DNA from: Bettongia penicillata ogilbyi
Lineage: Eukaryota; Chordata; Mammalia; Diprotodontia; Potoroidae
Assembly: GCA_023548195.1 (NCBI GenBank)
Contig: JAJHZJ010000008.1
Coordinates: forward strand, 3,868,215 to 3,932,214
DNA: 64,000 nt
Reading direction: 5' to 3'
Each line of letters starts with the position of its first letter. Positions within the stretch are counted from its first letter, which is position 1. The position numbers and the translations under genes were made by a program. The notes beneath the pieces are model-generated. The model searched no databases, was not told the origin of the DNA, and saw only the letters and a program-made list of their open reading frames with translations. Of this stretch, positions 32,276 through 43,410 are shown piece by piece.

Positions 32276-32494
32276 TTTTTCCTTCCTTCCTTCCTTCCTT
32301 CCTTCCTTCCTTCCTTCCTTCCTTTCTCTCTCTCTCTTTCTTTCTTTCTTTCTCTCTTTCTCTCTTCCTTCCTTTCTCTCTTCCTTTCTCTCTTTCTTCC
32401 TTCCTTCCTTCCTTCCTTCCTTCCTTCCTTCCTTCCTTCCTTCCTTCCTTCCTTCCTTCCTTCCTTCCTTCCTTCCTTTCTCTCTCTCTTTGTT

Positions 32495-32562
<68 letters not shown>

Positions 32563-32645
32563 TCGTTCTTTCGTTCTTTCTTTCTTTCTTTCTCTCTTTC
32601 TTTCTTTCTTTCTTTCTTCTTTCTTTCTTTCTTCTTCCTCCTCTC
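32276..32645 (+). repeat. Long (CCTT)n / (CTTT)n polypyrimidine tract
   Basis: About 370 bp of CCTT, CTTT and TC units with few interruptions. It abuts an L1 tail, from which it may have grown. The long Arg/Lys/Glu reading frame on minus and the Ser/Phe/Leu frame on plus are artefacts. Confidence 0.95.
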
Positions 32646-32749
32646 CCTCTTTTCCATTCTCAAAGCAAGAGGGAGGTAGAAGACAAAAAATGGATTTCTA
32701 TTTATTAAAAAAAATTTGTTTAACTTCGAAAAAAACTGCATTTTAGCTA

Positions 32750-32840
32750 GAAACTTTGCATGGCACTAGGGATATAAACTTTAAAAATGAGACAGTTCTT
32801 ACCCCTCCAGCAGCTTATATTCTCAGGGTGACTGACCCAC
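32750..32840 (-). mobile_element. L2 3'-end fragment
   Basis: 'gcatggcactagggatataa' and 'cccctccagcagcttatatt' fit the inverted L2 terminus. Confidence 0.45.
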
Positions 32841-32869
32841 AGTTTAAGAAATGCTGAAGAGGGCTGGGA

Positions 32870-33028
32870 GGGAATTTAGTAGTCATTTAACCTACTCCCT
32901 TAATTTTCTAGATAAGAAACAGGTTAAAGGGAGTTAGTCAAGTGTCTTACTCATGGTCACATAGGTAATAAGTAGCAGTATTGGGATTAAAACCCCGCTA
33001 CTCAAGACTCTAAATTCAATTCTTTGTT
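32870..33028 (-). mobile_element. MIR-like SINE
   Basis: 'agtagtcatttaacctactc', 'cttactcatggtcacatagg' and 'ggattaaaaccccgctactc' are inverted core to head. Confidence 0.6.
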
Positions 33029-33029
33029 A

Positions 33030-33370
33030 AAAAATAGAATTTTATTGATATCTTTTGTTTTTATTGCTTAGATTTCCCTATGTCCCTTCCTCACTCTCTA
33101 CCAATGAGTTAACTTTTTTTTAACAATGAAGTTAAGAAATAGCAAGAAGAGAAAAAAGTCAGCGAAACACTGAAAGAAATCTGACATTGTATGTATTGTT
33201 ACACAATTGTGGAATAGCTCTTTGAAAGAGATGGTGGAGGGAGGAGGCTTCTCACATATCTTCTTTGGGGCTACTTTTGTTTTTCATAATTTTGTAACAC
33301 TTCATTTTGTATATCTAGTTTTCTTACTACTGTATTGCTTCTCAAATTATATACTAGATTTTAAAATCTT
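33030..33370 (-). mobile_element. LINE 3'-UTR-type repeat
   Basis: 'ttttattgatatcttttg', 'aaatctgacattgtatgtat' and 'tcacatatcttctttgggg' recur in related form at 47030-47330 and 47335-47500, so it is an interspersed LINE-type 3' region. Exact family unknown. Confidence 0.5.
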
Positions 33371-33382
33371 GACTACGTAGAA

Positions 33383-33545
33383 TAAAGCTAGCATTTATAT
33401 AACAAAGTTTGCAAAGCACTTTACAAATATTATCTAATTTAATTCTCACAACAACCTTGGGAGGTAGGTGCTGTCATCAGCCCCATCTCATACATGAGAA
33501 TCAAGCTGCTTATCTGGACTCACAGTTAATAAGGTATTTTAGTTC
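33383..33545 (-). mobile_element. MIR/WSINE-like SINE, 3' half
   Basis: 'agcatttatataacaaagtt', 'caaagcactttacaaatatt' and 'caaccttgggaggtaggtgc'. The tRNA-like head is lost. Confidence 0.7.
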
Positions 33546-35871
33546 AATGAGTTAAGGAGGATTTTCCCAAAGATATTTTTGTTTATTGTTAGTGAAAAAT
33601 CTTTGTAGAATACAGATATATGAAATGTAAGTGAATCTTAATTCAGGATTAATTCATTATCTCTATCAAATGAAATAGTATTTGTGAAAGCATTTTGTAT
33701 GCCATAACATTCCATGCTTTGTTATCACTTTTCATTTCCTCCAAATTACCATTCTGAACATATTATCATATAGTAGAAATTATAGGAGAATGAGGTAAAT
33801 CTGTAAGTAACTGAGATTATATTCTGCTAGAGAGTGGTTGTGTGTCTCTGTGGAGAAGGGAATGGGGAATACTACCTGTAGAGTTCTAGAGTTTCTAGCC
33901 ATCACACTTTACAACTCACAAGCCCCTACCGGAGAGTTAATCTTTAACAATCAGACAATAGATATAATTAGCTGAAATGTATTTAAATGTGCTGAAATGT
34001 ACAAAATACACTAAAATGAAATATTAGGAAGAGTAATTACAAATTATTCCCCCCATAAACCTGGGGCGCATACTTCAACATAGCTTCTATAGGAAGAGTG
34101 GGTACAAATTTAGAGTGTTCATTTAAGGAGCACATGTGGCCAAGGCAACTTGAACCTCTGGTACCATAGAGCCCTCATACTTACTCTTTTGATGAGATCT
34201 TTCTGCTTCTCCTTCTCTGGCTTCAGGCTTTTGCTAGTTAACTGGGCTTCTATAATCTGCTTATCTCCACTGCCCAATTATCAGTTGCCAAGGCTAGTTC
34301 TTCCATAAATCCATGAGCTCTCTTCTCTACTTCCAAGGGTCCCTCTTGTTGTAATTGCCTTCTTGGTTGAATGACTGCTACTCTGTGACTATGATTGATT
34401 GGGAAATGTGTGCATTTACTCCCTACCAAATGTCATTCAACTATGCCTCAGAGTCTCTCTAATAGATGAGGCATTTCTTGTTTGCAAATGACTCTTCTGC
34501 TAGATACCATGGCAGATGTTGGAAAGAGGAGAAAGGAATTCTCTCCTCCTTACCTGTTTTCTTCAAGCATAGATACAGGAGTCATATTTCATAGAATTGT
34601 CCCCTGTTTGGAAAGGATGAACTACTTTTAAAGGAGTATGTCATTGGTACAGCAAATCTTCACCAGGTCAATAGCTATCTTTTCTTCTAGTTTACTCAAG
34701 AAGAATCTTTCATACCTCACAAAAGCATTACCGAATGAGGCCACAACTTATCTATATACTTAATATGACACTTTTGTTTTCTATCTCATAATTTCTAAGA
34801 GAGAAGTTATTGTTTTGCTATTATATTAATAAACAATTATTAAATTAAGATCTAGGCTTTTCTCCTTTTATTTCCTCACTGAAGGCCCAGCCCCTGTAAA
34901 AAATCAATCTCTGAAGAACATTAGTGATTGAGATTGTCCTGATCCTTAAGGTATGTGCTTGTCAATTTTAGGTGGGATCCCACCCAATTAGGAGACCTTA
35001 GTTCTTTTTAGAGTATAGACAAGATCCAGTGTAGGCTAAGAGATTTCTCTAAGGAAATGAGCTGCTGTCCTTGTACAGGGAGGCATTAGAGTTTTTTCAG
35101 CTCATGAAGCTGAAAATCAACCAGAGTGGTCTGGATGGAGATAGATTCCCCTGTCCGGATCATTGGAGACAGCTGAGTCTCATGACCAAGCAACTTTCTC
35201 AGCAAGAGGAACTGAAGACCTCTAACGCACCTCCTCATAAAATGTCCGCTAATCAGGGCTGATTTTCACTTGTCAGGGGCATTTTCTTTCAAAAAATGTT
35301 TAAGACTTTCAGGTCATTGAGAGAAACCACTGGCAACCAATTTATTGATTATTAGATAGCATAATTAATAAATTAATTATTGATTACCTAGAAACTTACT
35401 GTGGTGTTTTTCATCCGTCACATAAGACTTCATAAAAGGACTACAGTTGGGGAATCTTATGTGATCTTAACATGCATGGAAGACAGCTTGTTGGAAAAGC
35501 CTTCAAGAGAGCATTTCATTTTTCCAAACTGACTTTTTGTAGTCCACAAATAATGGGCACAGTGGGATCTTGTATTCTTTTCATCTTCTCATTGTAAAAC
35601 TATCATCTGCTATAGAAATATCATTTGTGAAAGTTTTCTTCTTCCCTTTTCAAACCTTCTGCTTTCAAACCCTCATCAAGTTGGCAGATTATTCTCATAA
35701 ACATTTTACATAGATGCGAAAATAGATATATTAGTTAGCAGTTACTGGTATCTTCCCCCTTTGCCTATTTTTGCTAATAAGATAATTTGGTAATTGTCAT
35801 ACATTTGTGATCAAATTTTATTTGATTCTGAAACTGAATTTAATCTGATCTTTCTTGGATGATTGTGATGG
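33546..35871. other. Unassigned DNA, perhaps partly ERV-derived
   Basis: 2.3 kb with no family I can name. 34020-34740 and 34860-35280 have moderate GC and a texture like old LTR or ERV sequence, without a recognisable viral motif. A 63-codon frame at 35071-35262 has no known domain. Confidence 0.3.
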
Positions 35872-35945
35872 TAGGAAACCTATGATTTCATTGGCAGAGG
35901 GAACTCTCAAGTGAGGAAATTGCCTCTGATAATAACCAAAGATTT
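35872..35945 (-). mobile_element. SINE fragment, 'tgatttcattgg' family
   Basis: 'aacctatgatttcattggca' and 'aactctcaagtgaggaaatt' match the left part of 38125-38362. The rest is missing. Confidence 0.5.
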
Positions 35946-35979
35946 TGTGGTTTACTGGGGCTTTCATTGTTATGAAATT

Positions 35980-36060
35980 TTTAATTAAAAATTAATTTTT
36001 AATTAAATTAAATTTATTTTAAACTAAAATATATTTAATAAAATGTATTAAGTATGAAGT
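35980..36060. repeat. AT-rich self-complementary tract
   Basis: Repeated 'ttaattaaaaattaattttt' type sequence, partly palindromic. A scaffold-attachment role is only a possibility. Confidence 0.7.
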
Positions 36061-36499
36061 TGACATTAATTTATAACATTTGTACATGTCCTCATCTACT
36101 AGAAATAAACACAATAATAGTAACTGGAAATATTAGCAAAGAGAGTTCTGACTGATAGGATGCTGAATGTACTAAATTATATTCTGCTTGGAAGGAACAA
36201 AATCATAGCCATTTAAAATAATATCTAGTTAATACTCCAGTGTTTTAAAAGATGCTTGCTGTGAGCAGCAACTAAAAACCAAATCATCTTTTAGTGGCCA
36301 AGTTTTTAGTGATGAGCCTCTCTATGCGTACCCAGGCTAGTCCTCAGGTGGTATGCCTATATTCATGATTTTCTAGCTTGTGTACACTGGCACACACTTC
36401 AAGGACCCTTGTGAGCCATCAGCATATAGCTGTGATGGAAGCTAAAAATACTTTTCATCAGTTCAAGATGGGATCTCCCCAAGTTGGTATGAATTAATA
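36061..36499. other. Unassigned DNA
   Basis: Nothing recognised. Confidence 0.35.
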
Positions 36500-36860
36500 T
36501 GTTTAATTGATTATAAAATTCTCAGGAGGCCACCACCCTAGTTCAGTCATCATTTCTTTTTGGGGCTATTTTAATAGCTTTCCAATTAGCCTCTTTGCTT
36601 CTTGTCTCTCCCCTCTCCCATCCATCTTTCATACAGTTGCCAAAAGAATCTTTTCTTAATCACAGATTTGACTAGCTCAGAACCTTGCTCCAAAAACTTT
36701 CCATGGTTCCCTACTAACTTCAGGATAAAATACGTGATGAAATACAACCTGACACAATTTGGCTCAACAGCCTTCCTTTTCAACCTTGTCTGACATTCTT
36801 GATCCCTTTACATATTCTATTTTTGAGCTGGGTTCAAACTGGGCTACTCAACTTATCTTC
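36500..36860 (+). mobile_element. L2 LINE RT-region fragment
   Basis: 'gttgccaaaagaatcttttc', 'ttccatggttccctactaac' and 'caggataaaatacgtgatg' match the L2 RT C-terminal part in sense orientation. Confidence 0.65.
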
Positions 36861-36879
36861 GCCTAAACACTTTTGTGAA

Positions 36880-37105
36880 TTCTTTTTTTCTTTCATTTTT
36901 TGAACTAGAGTCTTAAGCCCATTGATGGAGGGAACACCTGGTGAGAACCTCCTTGTATCAATACCAATAGAGACCCATGTTACCACTTAAAGTCTTTGAG
37001 AGTTAACTGGGACCACTGAGAAGATAGGAGTCACACAAGACAGTATCTGTCAGAAGCAGGACTTCCTGACTGTGAGGGCATCTCTATCCTCTATACCATT
37101 CTGCC
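36880..37105 (-). mobile_element. SINE, 'tgatttcattgg' family
   Basis: 'gcccattgatggagggaaca', 'gtctttgagagttaactggg', 'aagcaggacttcctgactgt' and 'ctataccattctgcctattg' give the family layout of tail to inverted tRNA-like head. Confidence 0.6.
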
Positions 37106-38124
37106 TATTGGGATTCTGTTATGAATTATTTTTTTAAAAAACCCAAACTTTTAAAGTTCTAATAAATATTCATGCCAGCAATCTCTCAGAGTTAAGATCA
37201 GCCAAAATGACACCCCTGCTCTTTGCAATATGTCTTTGCCTAGCGTCAGAGGTCTCTTCCTTCCGCTCCTCGATAGGTTTCAGCCGTCTATGTTATTTGT
37301 GACAGGTGTTCTCTTTCTGGCTCCTATGTGATCTCTATCACAGAGAATGTGCACATGTTCTATGCACTACCCTTCCCTTTCCTCGCCCTTCCAGTCTGGC
37401 CCTTCTGCAGAGAGCCTGTCTTTCTGGAGTGCATCTGATAGGTGCTTCCTGCCTTGCTTTCAAATCCAGCAAACTTGAAAAAGTTGTTGAGCCTTGAAAA
37501 ATATATATCTGGCTCCACCGTTAGTACTCACGCCAGTGAGTAAAAATTAGGCTAATTGCTTTTAATCTTCCAGTCATTTTAGTTTCAGGCTGAGAACACT
37601 GTGGTATTTGTGAACAGGCTTTTGTGCCAGAAAAATAATATAAAACTATTGTTCAGAAAAGTCGCTCCATTAAGAGCCATCACCAGCACTGTAATAGTGG
37701 CAATTAATGACAATTAGGGGCAAACTTATTGCCAGCCATTATTGATTTTTTTAAAGAACAAAATGTTTAAAGTCTTTTTTTCTTTTCTTTTTTTTTTCTT
37801 TTTTTACCTTTATGCAAGTGTTTTGACATCTGCTTGTGATTACTCTGTCTTGTAAGTAACCTTTCAGGCTCAGTTCTTTTTAGGAAAAATAAATTCCTTA
37901 TGCAATAAGTATGCTTTTTCAAAACTTTATCTACTATATAGCTTGCAGGCTGTCCTTGTGAACAACTCAGTACAAAGTACTTTATGGGCATAATTCGCCA
38001 TCTTTGAAGGGAATTTACATTGTAAAGGAAGGAGAATTGTCCTATATATTATCCTTCCAGTGAATAACTTTTTAAAGAAGAAAAGTTATGAGTTTTTGTA
38101 ATAACGTTTTGCCTTTTTGAAGGC
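37106..38124. other. Apparently repeat-poor DNA
   Basis: A kilobase without a named repeat, unusual here. It contains the candidate regulatory block 37540-37745 and a poly(T)-rich stretch at 37770-37806. Confidence 0.4.
37540..37745. promoter_or_regulatory. Candidate conserved regulatory block, homeodomain-site rich
   Basis: TAAT-type cores cluster at 'aaaattaggctaattgc' (37544-37560), 'ttttaatc' and 'ggcaattaatgacaattagg' (37700-37719), in non-repetitive sequence with an even base mix. This resembles developmental enhancers. There is no conservation evidence, so this is a guess from composition. Confidence 0.25.
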
Positions 38125-38362
38125 AAGGGGTCTGATACCTGTGATTTCATTGATATGGGAATTCTCGGTATGGAAATTGTTTCTACCAATTCAGGCATGC
38201 AACTGTTCAGCAATTTAGAATCAGAGAGAGTTGCCTGGGATATTGAAAGATTAAGGGATTTTTTCCAGAACGAACAGATAGACTATGTCAGGGCTGGAAT
38301 TGAACTTTGGTCTTCCACCCTGTAAGATCAACTCTACATACACTGCCTGACTGCCTTCCCAT
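38125..38362 (-). mobile_element. SINE, 'tgatttcattgg' family, best copy
   Basis: 'acctgtgatttcattgatat', 'gaattctcggtatggaaatt', 'agagagttgcctgggatatt' and 'tacactgcctgactgcct'. Reverse-complemented it has a tRNA-like head, a MIR-like core and a unique 3' end reading 'aatgaaatcacaggt'. Confidence 0.65.
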
Positions 38363-39074
38363 GTGAAATGTTGCATTATAAAATTGGTTGATGTTTTATT
38401 TGAAAGTCTGATGAATTCTACAAGCTAAGGTGTCACTAGTAGGATAGTCAGAAAAGTTTTTTACAAGTCGACTCTGTGTTGTCTCTAAAAACCGTGAATG
38501 TGACTTCAGGTTTGTTTAGAACATTTTTTCATTACATTGGCTTCTATTTTCTGTAGAAAGGGAGAATCTTGATTCCTTGTCTCCACATGTTATATCCTGT
38601 TCACTTGTTCAGATTTGTTCTTAAGTGTTTTTTTATACCATGTGGTTACAAAAATGGAAAAGGTTGGTGTGTTTTATTTTTTGATGCCTTCATTTCTGCA
38701 TTTCTAGAGGTGTTCTGAGTAGTGCCTTGAAAGGTCATAGACACCCTCTGCCTCTAACATCTATCCTGTACTCTTTCTAAGGAAGTCTTGGGGTTTGTGG
38801 GTGATGTTAACAACTACTTTGAGTACATAATACTACCCTTCCCTATCTCACAGGAATATTGGAAGGATAAATGAGAGAAAGGGTATGAAAATACTTAGAA
38901 TTCTTTGGAAGAAAGATGTTTAAATCAAACATATCATCACCATCATCCTTACTCTTGTAAGGATTATTACTACTCTAAGTAGTATGAAGAAGCTATGTAA
39001 CCCTATAGTCCTAAATTTCTAAAGCCTCTGATGGTGTTCTTTGTGTAAATGAGTTTTTCTCTACCCAGGACTCA
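38363..39074. other. Unassigned DNA
   Basis: No feature supported. A weak SINE 3'-half resemblance lies at 38825-38930. Confidence 0.35.
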
Positions 39075-39425
39075 CATTCTTTGACTTCATTTAGGTCTAA
39101 AGCACACATCTAACTATGTCACTCTTCTAGTCAATAAAATTCATTTGCTTCCCATTACCTCTAGGAATAAGTCTAAGTTTCCATGTTATTTAAATCCTTC
39201 ACAGTCTAGCTCCAACCTACCTTTCCAGCCTCATCAAGCATTACTCCTCTTCATAAATACTATATGGTGAGCCAAACTGACCTTTTTTTGGTTACTCATC
39301 CATTGGATTTCACCTTTGTCTTTGGGTTGTTCCTTGTGCTGGGAAAATACTTTGTCCTCATTTCCATTTCTTAGAATTCTTACTTTCCTTCAAGACCTAG
39401 TTCAAATGTTACCTTCTACATCAGA
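39075..39425 (+). mobile_element. L2 LINE RT-region fragment
   Basis: 'cacatctaactatgtcactc', 'cttcccattacctctaggaa', 'ccttcacagtctagctccaa' and 'cctttccagcctcatcaagc' are L2 RT C-terminal sequence in sense orientation. Confidence 0.8.
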
Positions 39426-39429
39426 AGTT

Positions 39430-39835
39430 CTTTCTTTTTTAATTTATGGAATGAAACAAGCATTTCCTTAACATAGTATAATAAAAAGTGATTGCACATG
39501 AAGCTGCAAATCTATTATGTGCAACTTGCCATTCCTTTTAAATGTATAATAAAGTTATGCAAATTTCCCTCTTTTTTTCTTCCCTCCCCCTGCCATCACC
39601 CTAGAGATGGGTACCATTAGACACAAATAAGTATATTTATGTAAAATTTTTCTACATATACTTCTCTTGATCAGTTCTTTCTCTGGATGTAGATAACATC
39701 TTTCTTCATATGTCCTTTATAGTTAACTTGGGTATTTATAATAGTAAAAATGACTCAGTTTCTCAGTCATTCTTAATATAATATTGCTGTTACTTTATAC
39801 AGTGCTCTCTTGGTTCTGCTGATTTCACTTTTCAT
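39430..39835 (-). mobile_element. L1 3'-end fragment
   Basis: 'cagttctttctctggatgta', 'catatgtcctttatagttaa' and 'ctcttggttctgctgatttc' are antisense L1 3' region, parallel to 48190-48360. Confidence 0.6.
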
Positions 39836-39837
39836 TA

Positions 39838-40035
39838 TTTTGTTTTTAACTTTTTTTGTCATCATGGACCCCTTTATCAAGCCAAGGGGAAGCCAAAGAT
39901 CCCTCTTTTCAGAATAATATTTCTAATGCGTAAAATAAAATACTTATACAGGGTTACAAAAGAATCTAATTATATTGAAATAGTTATCAAAATATTTTTT
40001 TAAACATGCACAGATCCTCAGATTGAGAACTGATA
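39838..40035 (-). mobile_element. hAT-like element
   Basis: 'catcatggacccctttatca', 'ttcagaataatatttctaat', 'taaaataaaatacttataca' and 'atcctcagattgagaactg'. Same family as 4909-8092, opposite strand. Confidence 0.6.
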
Positions 40036-40067
40036 TTCTACATGTAGCTTTTTCTAGCCCTCCCCGT

Positions 40068-40242
40068 AACCCACCCGAGGTACTAGTGAATAATATTACC
40101 TTTTGGTCCCCATTTTATAGGTGAGGAAATTGAGGCATAGATAAAGTGACTTGCTCAGGGTCAGACAGTAAGTGTCTGGGGTTGGATTTGAACTCAGGTC
40201 TTTGTGATTCCAGGTCCAGTGTTCTGACCCCTACTTGTCTTC
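40068..40242 (-). mobile_element. MIR/WSINE-like SINE
   Basis: 'cccattttataggtgaggaa', 'agtgacttgctcagggtcag', 'ggatttgaactcaggtcttt' and 'ccaggtccagtgttctgacc'. Confidence 0.7.
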
Positions 40243-40299
40243 CATGAAGGAACTCCTGAAGATTCTTTGAAGTATGTAAGAGCTTCCTAACTGCATTGA

Positions 40300-40610
40300 T
40301 GGAAGGAGTATGTATTGATCATTCAATAGCCATATATAAAGCACCTATTAATGTGCTAGATTCTGTGAGAGGTGTGGGGCTCAAATATAAAGAATGAGAC
40401 AGTCTCTACTCGTGAGGAATTTACATTGTAATAGGGAATTCAAGAAAAAAAACCTATAAATACAAGATAGTTTGAGAAGGACAGCGTGAACAGTGGTGGT
40501 GGTTAAGGGATCAGGAAAGACTTCGTGAAGAATGTAATGCTTGAGCTCTATCCTGAATGAGAGGAAGGTGAAGGTATGAGGAACGTACATTTGGATCCCG
40601 ATAAAACCAT
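40300..40610 (-). mobile_element. L2 LINE 3' region
   Basis: 'aagcacctattaatgtgcta', 'gaggaatttacattgtaata', 'gatcaggaaagacttcgtg' and 'gcttgagctctatcctgaat' are the inverted L2 3' UTR and end of ORF2. Confidence 0.65.
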
Positions 40611-40779
40611 GGATGCCACTGTTCAGAATTTATTTCAATTTATTTTTGTTGATATCTAAGAATAGTTACGTATCAGTGTCTATACACATATGATATAAAT
40701 ATTGTATGTAGAGTTTTTTAAATTGTCTCTAATATTAATGTATATAATATATAAATTGATATAGTCTATATTTTAATGG

Positions 40780-40877
40780 TAGCATGATGCAATAAATAGA
40801 GATGCTAGCCTTGGATTATTGTGGGGATAAAGTAAAATATTATTTGTAAATAGTGCCTGGCACAAAGTAGGTACTAT
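40780..40877 (+). mobile_element. SINE fragment hosting a MAR1
   Basis: 'tattgtggggataaagtaaa' and 'tagtgcctggcacaaagtag' are a SINE 3' half. Its last 20 bases were duplicated by the MAR1 insertion. Confidence 0.55.
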
Positions 40878-41103
40878 GTTGCTGTCCAGTCATTTCCAAC
40901 TCTTCATGACGCCATTTGGGGTTTTCTTGGCAAAGATCCTGGAGCAATTTGCCATTTTCTTCTCCAGCTCATTTTATAGATGAAGAAACTGAGGCAAACA
41001 GTGATTTACCTAGGGTCACACAGATAGTAAGTGTCAGAGGCCAGATTTAGACTAAGGTCTTCTTGACTCCAGGTCTGGAGCTCTATCGACTGCCACACCT
41101 AGC
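40878..41103 (-). mobile_element. MAR1-type SINE with 20-bp TSD
   Basis: 'gctgtccagtcatttccaac', 'catttggggttttcttggca', 'attttatagatgaagaaact' and 'ctgccacacctagctggc'. Flanks 40858-40877 and 41104-41123 match at 18 of 20 positions. Confidence 0.85.
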
Positions 41104-41149
41104 TGGCACAAAATAGGTGCTATAGAAATCTATATCTATGCCTCTAGAT

Positions 41150-41272
41150 TTATATATGCAACAATAGTTATATGCACATATATATACATATATACATGCA
41201 TATATGTGTGTATATATTTATGTGTATATATGTATATGTATATATGTGTGTGTATATACACACATATTTATT
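41150..41272 (+). repeat. AT/TG-rich microsatellite
   Basis: Interrupted 'tatatatg', 'tgtatata' and 'tatgtgtg' units over about 120 bp. Confidence 0.9.
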
Positions 41273-41529
41273 TCCATCCCCTTATTCCTTTCTTGTGATG
41301 CCTCTGAGCAAGTACCTACTTCTCAGTTTCCCAGGCAGCTCTCAAAGACTATGTTTGTAACCACTGTTCTATAGACACATCAAGATTCTCTCCTGAAATG
41401 TTGGTTTCTTTTATATTCTTTCACATTCTTGGCTTATAGATCCTACTCGTGAAACCTAATGAAAACATATGAATGGTATTTCCAGCCCACTAAAATATAC
41501 TACCCACTTGTGAGCACATAATTCAGAAT

Positions 41530-41990
41530 ATCAGAGAAGTTTTATTAAAAGGAGGCAAACAAAACAAAAAACTTTAGATAAGCCACAATTAATCATTTAT
41601 GACCCCAAATATGAGTTTCCTCCCTCTGCCACACCCAGCAAATGTTGCCAAGAATTGCTCTCTTGCTGGAGAGCCTAGTCCGCCAACCGTAGCAGGATTC
41701 CCAGATCAGATTCTCCTTCCAGGCTGCCTTGTTGTCTTTTGGGTGGAGGTGGCCAAAGTCCTCCGGAATAACCAATTTTTCTCTGTCATTAAGAGCAGCT
41801 TCATTAGGGATGTAGCCATCAGCCTTCAGAGTTCTGACTGGTTAGCAGGAAATTCATTTCTTTGGCGTTGTTGCTCCAGGGATGTGGCGCCAAACTGGAG
41901 ATTTCTCACCAAAGTTATGCCCTTTTGTCTTTCTTCCTACAGAGGGGAAATCTCCAAAAACTTGCCCAGGAAATGTGTCCCTGTTCCCCC
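41530..41990 (-). pseudogene. Unassigned retro-derived sequence with short ORF and AATAAA
   Basis: On minus, an open stretch of about 75 codons ('DREKLVIPEDFGHLHPKDNK' to 'EETHIWGHK' and a stop at 41593) is followed about 50 nt later by AATAAA (plus 'tttatt' at 41541-41546). A TGGCGCC motif lies upstream (plus 41885-41891). It may be an LTR/ERV piece or a processed pseudogene. I recognise neither the protein nor the LTR, and there is no poly(A) tail. Confidence 0.3.
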
Positions 41991-42001
41991 AACTTTAATA
42001 G

Positions 42002-42190
42002 CAGGTGTGTCAAACTGGGGACCACTAAGATGTACTTGAGAAACCTTGCAGGCACATATTGATTCAGAAAACCACATATTAACAGGATCAAGGTTTAATT
42101 GTATTTTAATTTATCTTTGTTAAATATTGCCCAATTACATATTAATCCAATTCTGCTTGCACTAGGGAGGTTGGCTGCATATTAAAGAGT
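42002..42190 (+). mobile_element. hAT-type element, 'tgtcaaactgggg' family
   Basis: Starts 'caggtgtgtcaaactgggga'. Interior 'ttcagaaaaccacatattaa', 'gttaaatattgcccaattac' and 'ttaatccaattctgcttgc'. A partial copy on the other strand lies at 54868-54985. The right terminal repeat is not clear. Confidence 0.6.
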
Positions 42191-42389
42191 ACTTGTCTTC
42201 TCCCTTCCAGGTTCAGATATGGGCACCACAAATCTTCACATCCTTTCCCCCTTTGATACCTGGGAGGGATGTCTTCTACCTGAAAGAACACTTCCTACCT
42301 ACTTGACCAGGAGCCCACAAAGTACTTCAGTTTCTCTCTCAGTTCCTCTTATTTCTCCTTAATTCTCTCCCCTTCTTCTTGCTTTTTTG

Positions 42390-42524
42390 CAAGGCAGTCA
42401 GGGTTGAATGACTTGCCCAGGGTCATACAGCTAATAAGTGTCAAGTGTCTGAAGTCAGATTTGAACTTAGGTCCTCCTGACATTAGGGGCAGTGCTCTTT
42501 GCACTGCACTACCTAACTGCCCCT
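42390..42524 (-). mobile_element. SINE 5' part
   Basis: 'aatgacttgcccagggtcat', 'gatttgaacttaggtcctcc' and 'gcactacctaactgcccc' are inverted core and head. A second scrap 'acttgcccagggtcacac' lies at 42838-42856. Confidence 0.7.
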
Positions 42525-43015
42525 CCCTAATTCTCGCTTAAGTCATGAAGAAGCTCTAGTAGGCAGACTTCCATAGGCTGTTGGCAGCTTCTCCTCTTTA
42601 CCAGCTGCGTGAGACAAAGTGGGGATGGGTGGTAGAAGTTGTGCATTCTTCTGGGTTTCCAACATGTTTTCCCTCCAGGGGAACGTGATTCATTTTTGGT
42701 TGCGGGAAAGGGGAGGTCCTAGTGCTGGCAACCACCACACAGGTATATCTAAATAAATAGAGAGGAATTGGATAGTGGTATGTACCTTGGATTTCAAAGC
42801 TCCTTGTGCCAATCAAAATTCCATAGAGATAAAAAGACTTGCCCAGGGTCACACATACACATAACTTGGTGTTATTTTGTGTGTTTATTTTGATCACATA
42901 CCAGAAAAAGTGTTCCAGAGAGTTTTGCCTAGGGATTCCTGCCCATTGAATTCTCTTGTGAAAAGAACCTCTATTTGTCTCCTCCAGGGTTACTTCTCCT
43001 AGAATTGCAGTTCAA
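42525..43015. other. Unassigned DNA
   Basis: Apart from the small SINE scrap noted for 42838-42856, nothing recognised. Confidence 0.35.
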
Positions 43016-43019
43016 TTAA

Positions 43020-43172
43020 TTCACCAATCAATACCCATTTATTATTATTGATTAATATTATTATTGCATATTATTATTAAGTAGCTACTATTGCCAGACA
43101 CTATACTAAACAGTGGAGATACAAAAAGAGGCAAAAGATAGTCCCTGACCTCAAGGAGATTGCAATGTAATG
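43020..43172 (-). mobile_element. L2 3'-end fragment
   Basis: 'ccagacactatactaaacag', 'ggagatacaaaaagaggcaa' and 'ctgacctcaaggagattgca' are inverted L2 terminus. An (ATT)n-like stretch at 43038-43080 precedes it. Confidence 0.6.
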
Positions 43173-43174
43173 AA

Positions 43175-43410
43175 AAAACATTTGTATAAGTACCTACACT
43201 GTGCTAAGCATTTCACAAATATTATCTCACTCAATCCTCCCAATAACACTAGGAAGTAGGTGCCATTATTGTCCTCATTTTTATAGTAACACAGAAGTTA
43301 AGTGATCTGTTCAAGGCCACACAGCTAGCCAGTGTCCAAGGTCAGATCTGACCTCTGATCTTCCTGACTCAAGGCCTAGTACGCTGTCCATTGTACCACC
43401 TGCTGCCTCC
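43175..43410 (-). mobile_element. MIR/WSINE-like SINE, near full length
   Basis: 'tgctaagcatttcacaaata', 'ctaggaagtaggtgccatta', 'caaggccacacagctagcc' and 'ccattgtaccacctgctgcc'. Confidence 0.8.

Noticed and set aside
32276..32645. Regular repeats as a CRISPR-like array
   Set aside because: Units are tetranucleotides without spacers, in a vertebrate genome.
32271..32741. 156-codon Lys/Glu/Arg-rich minus-strand frame
   Set aside because: Translation of the CCTT/CTTT simple repeat.
41885..41891. TGGCGCC as a retroviral primer-binding site
   Set aside because: No LTR end directly precedes it on the minus strand and AATAAA lies downstream, so a provirus start is not supported.
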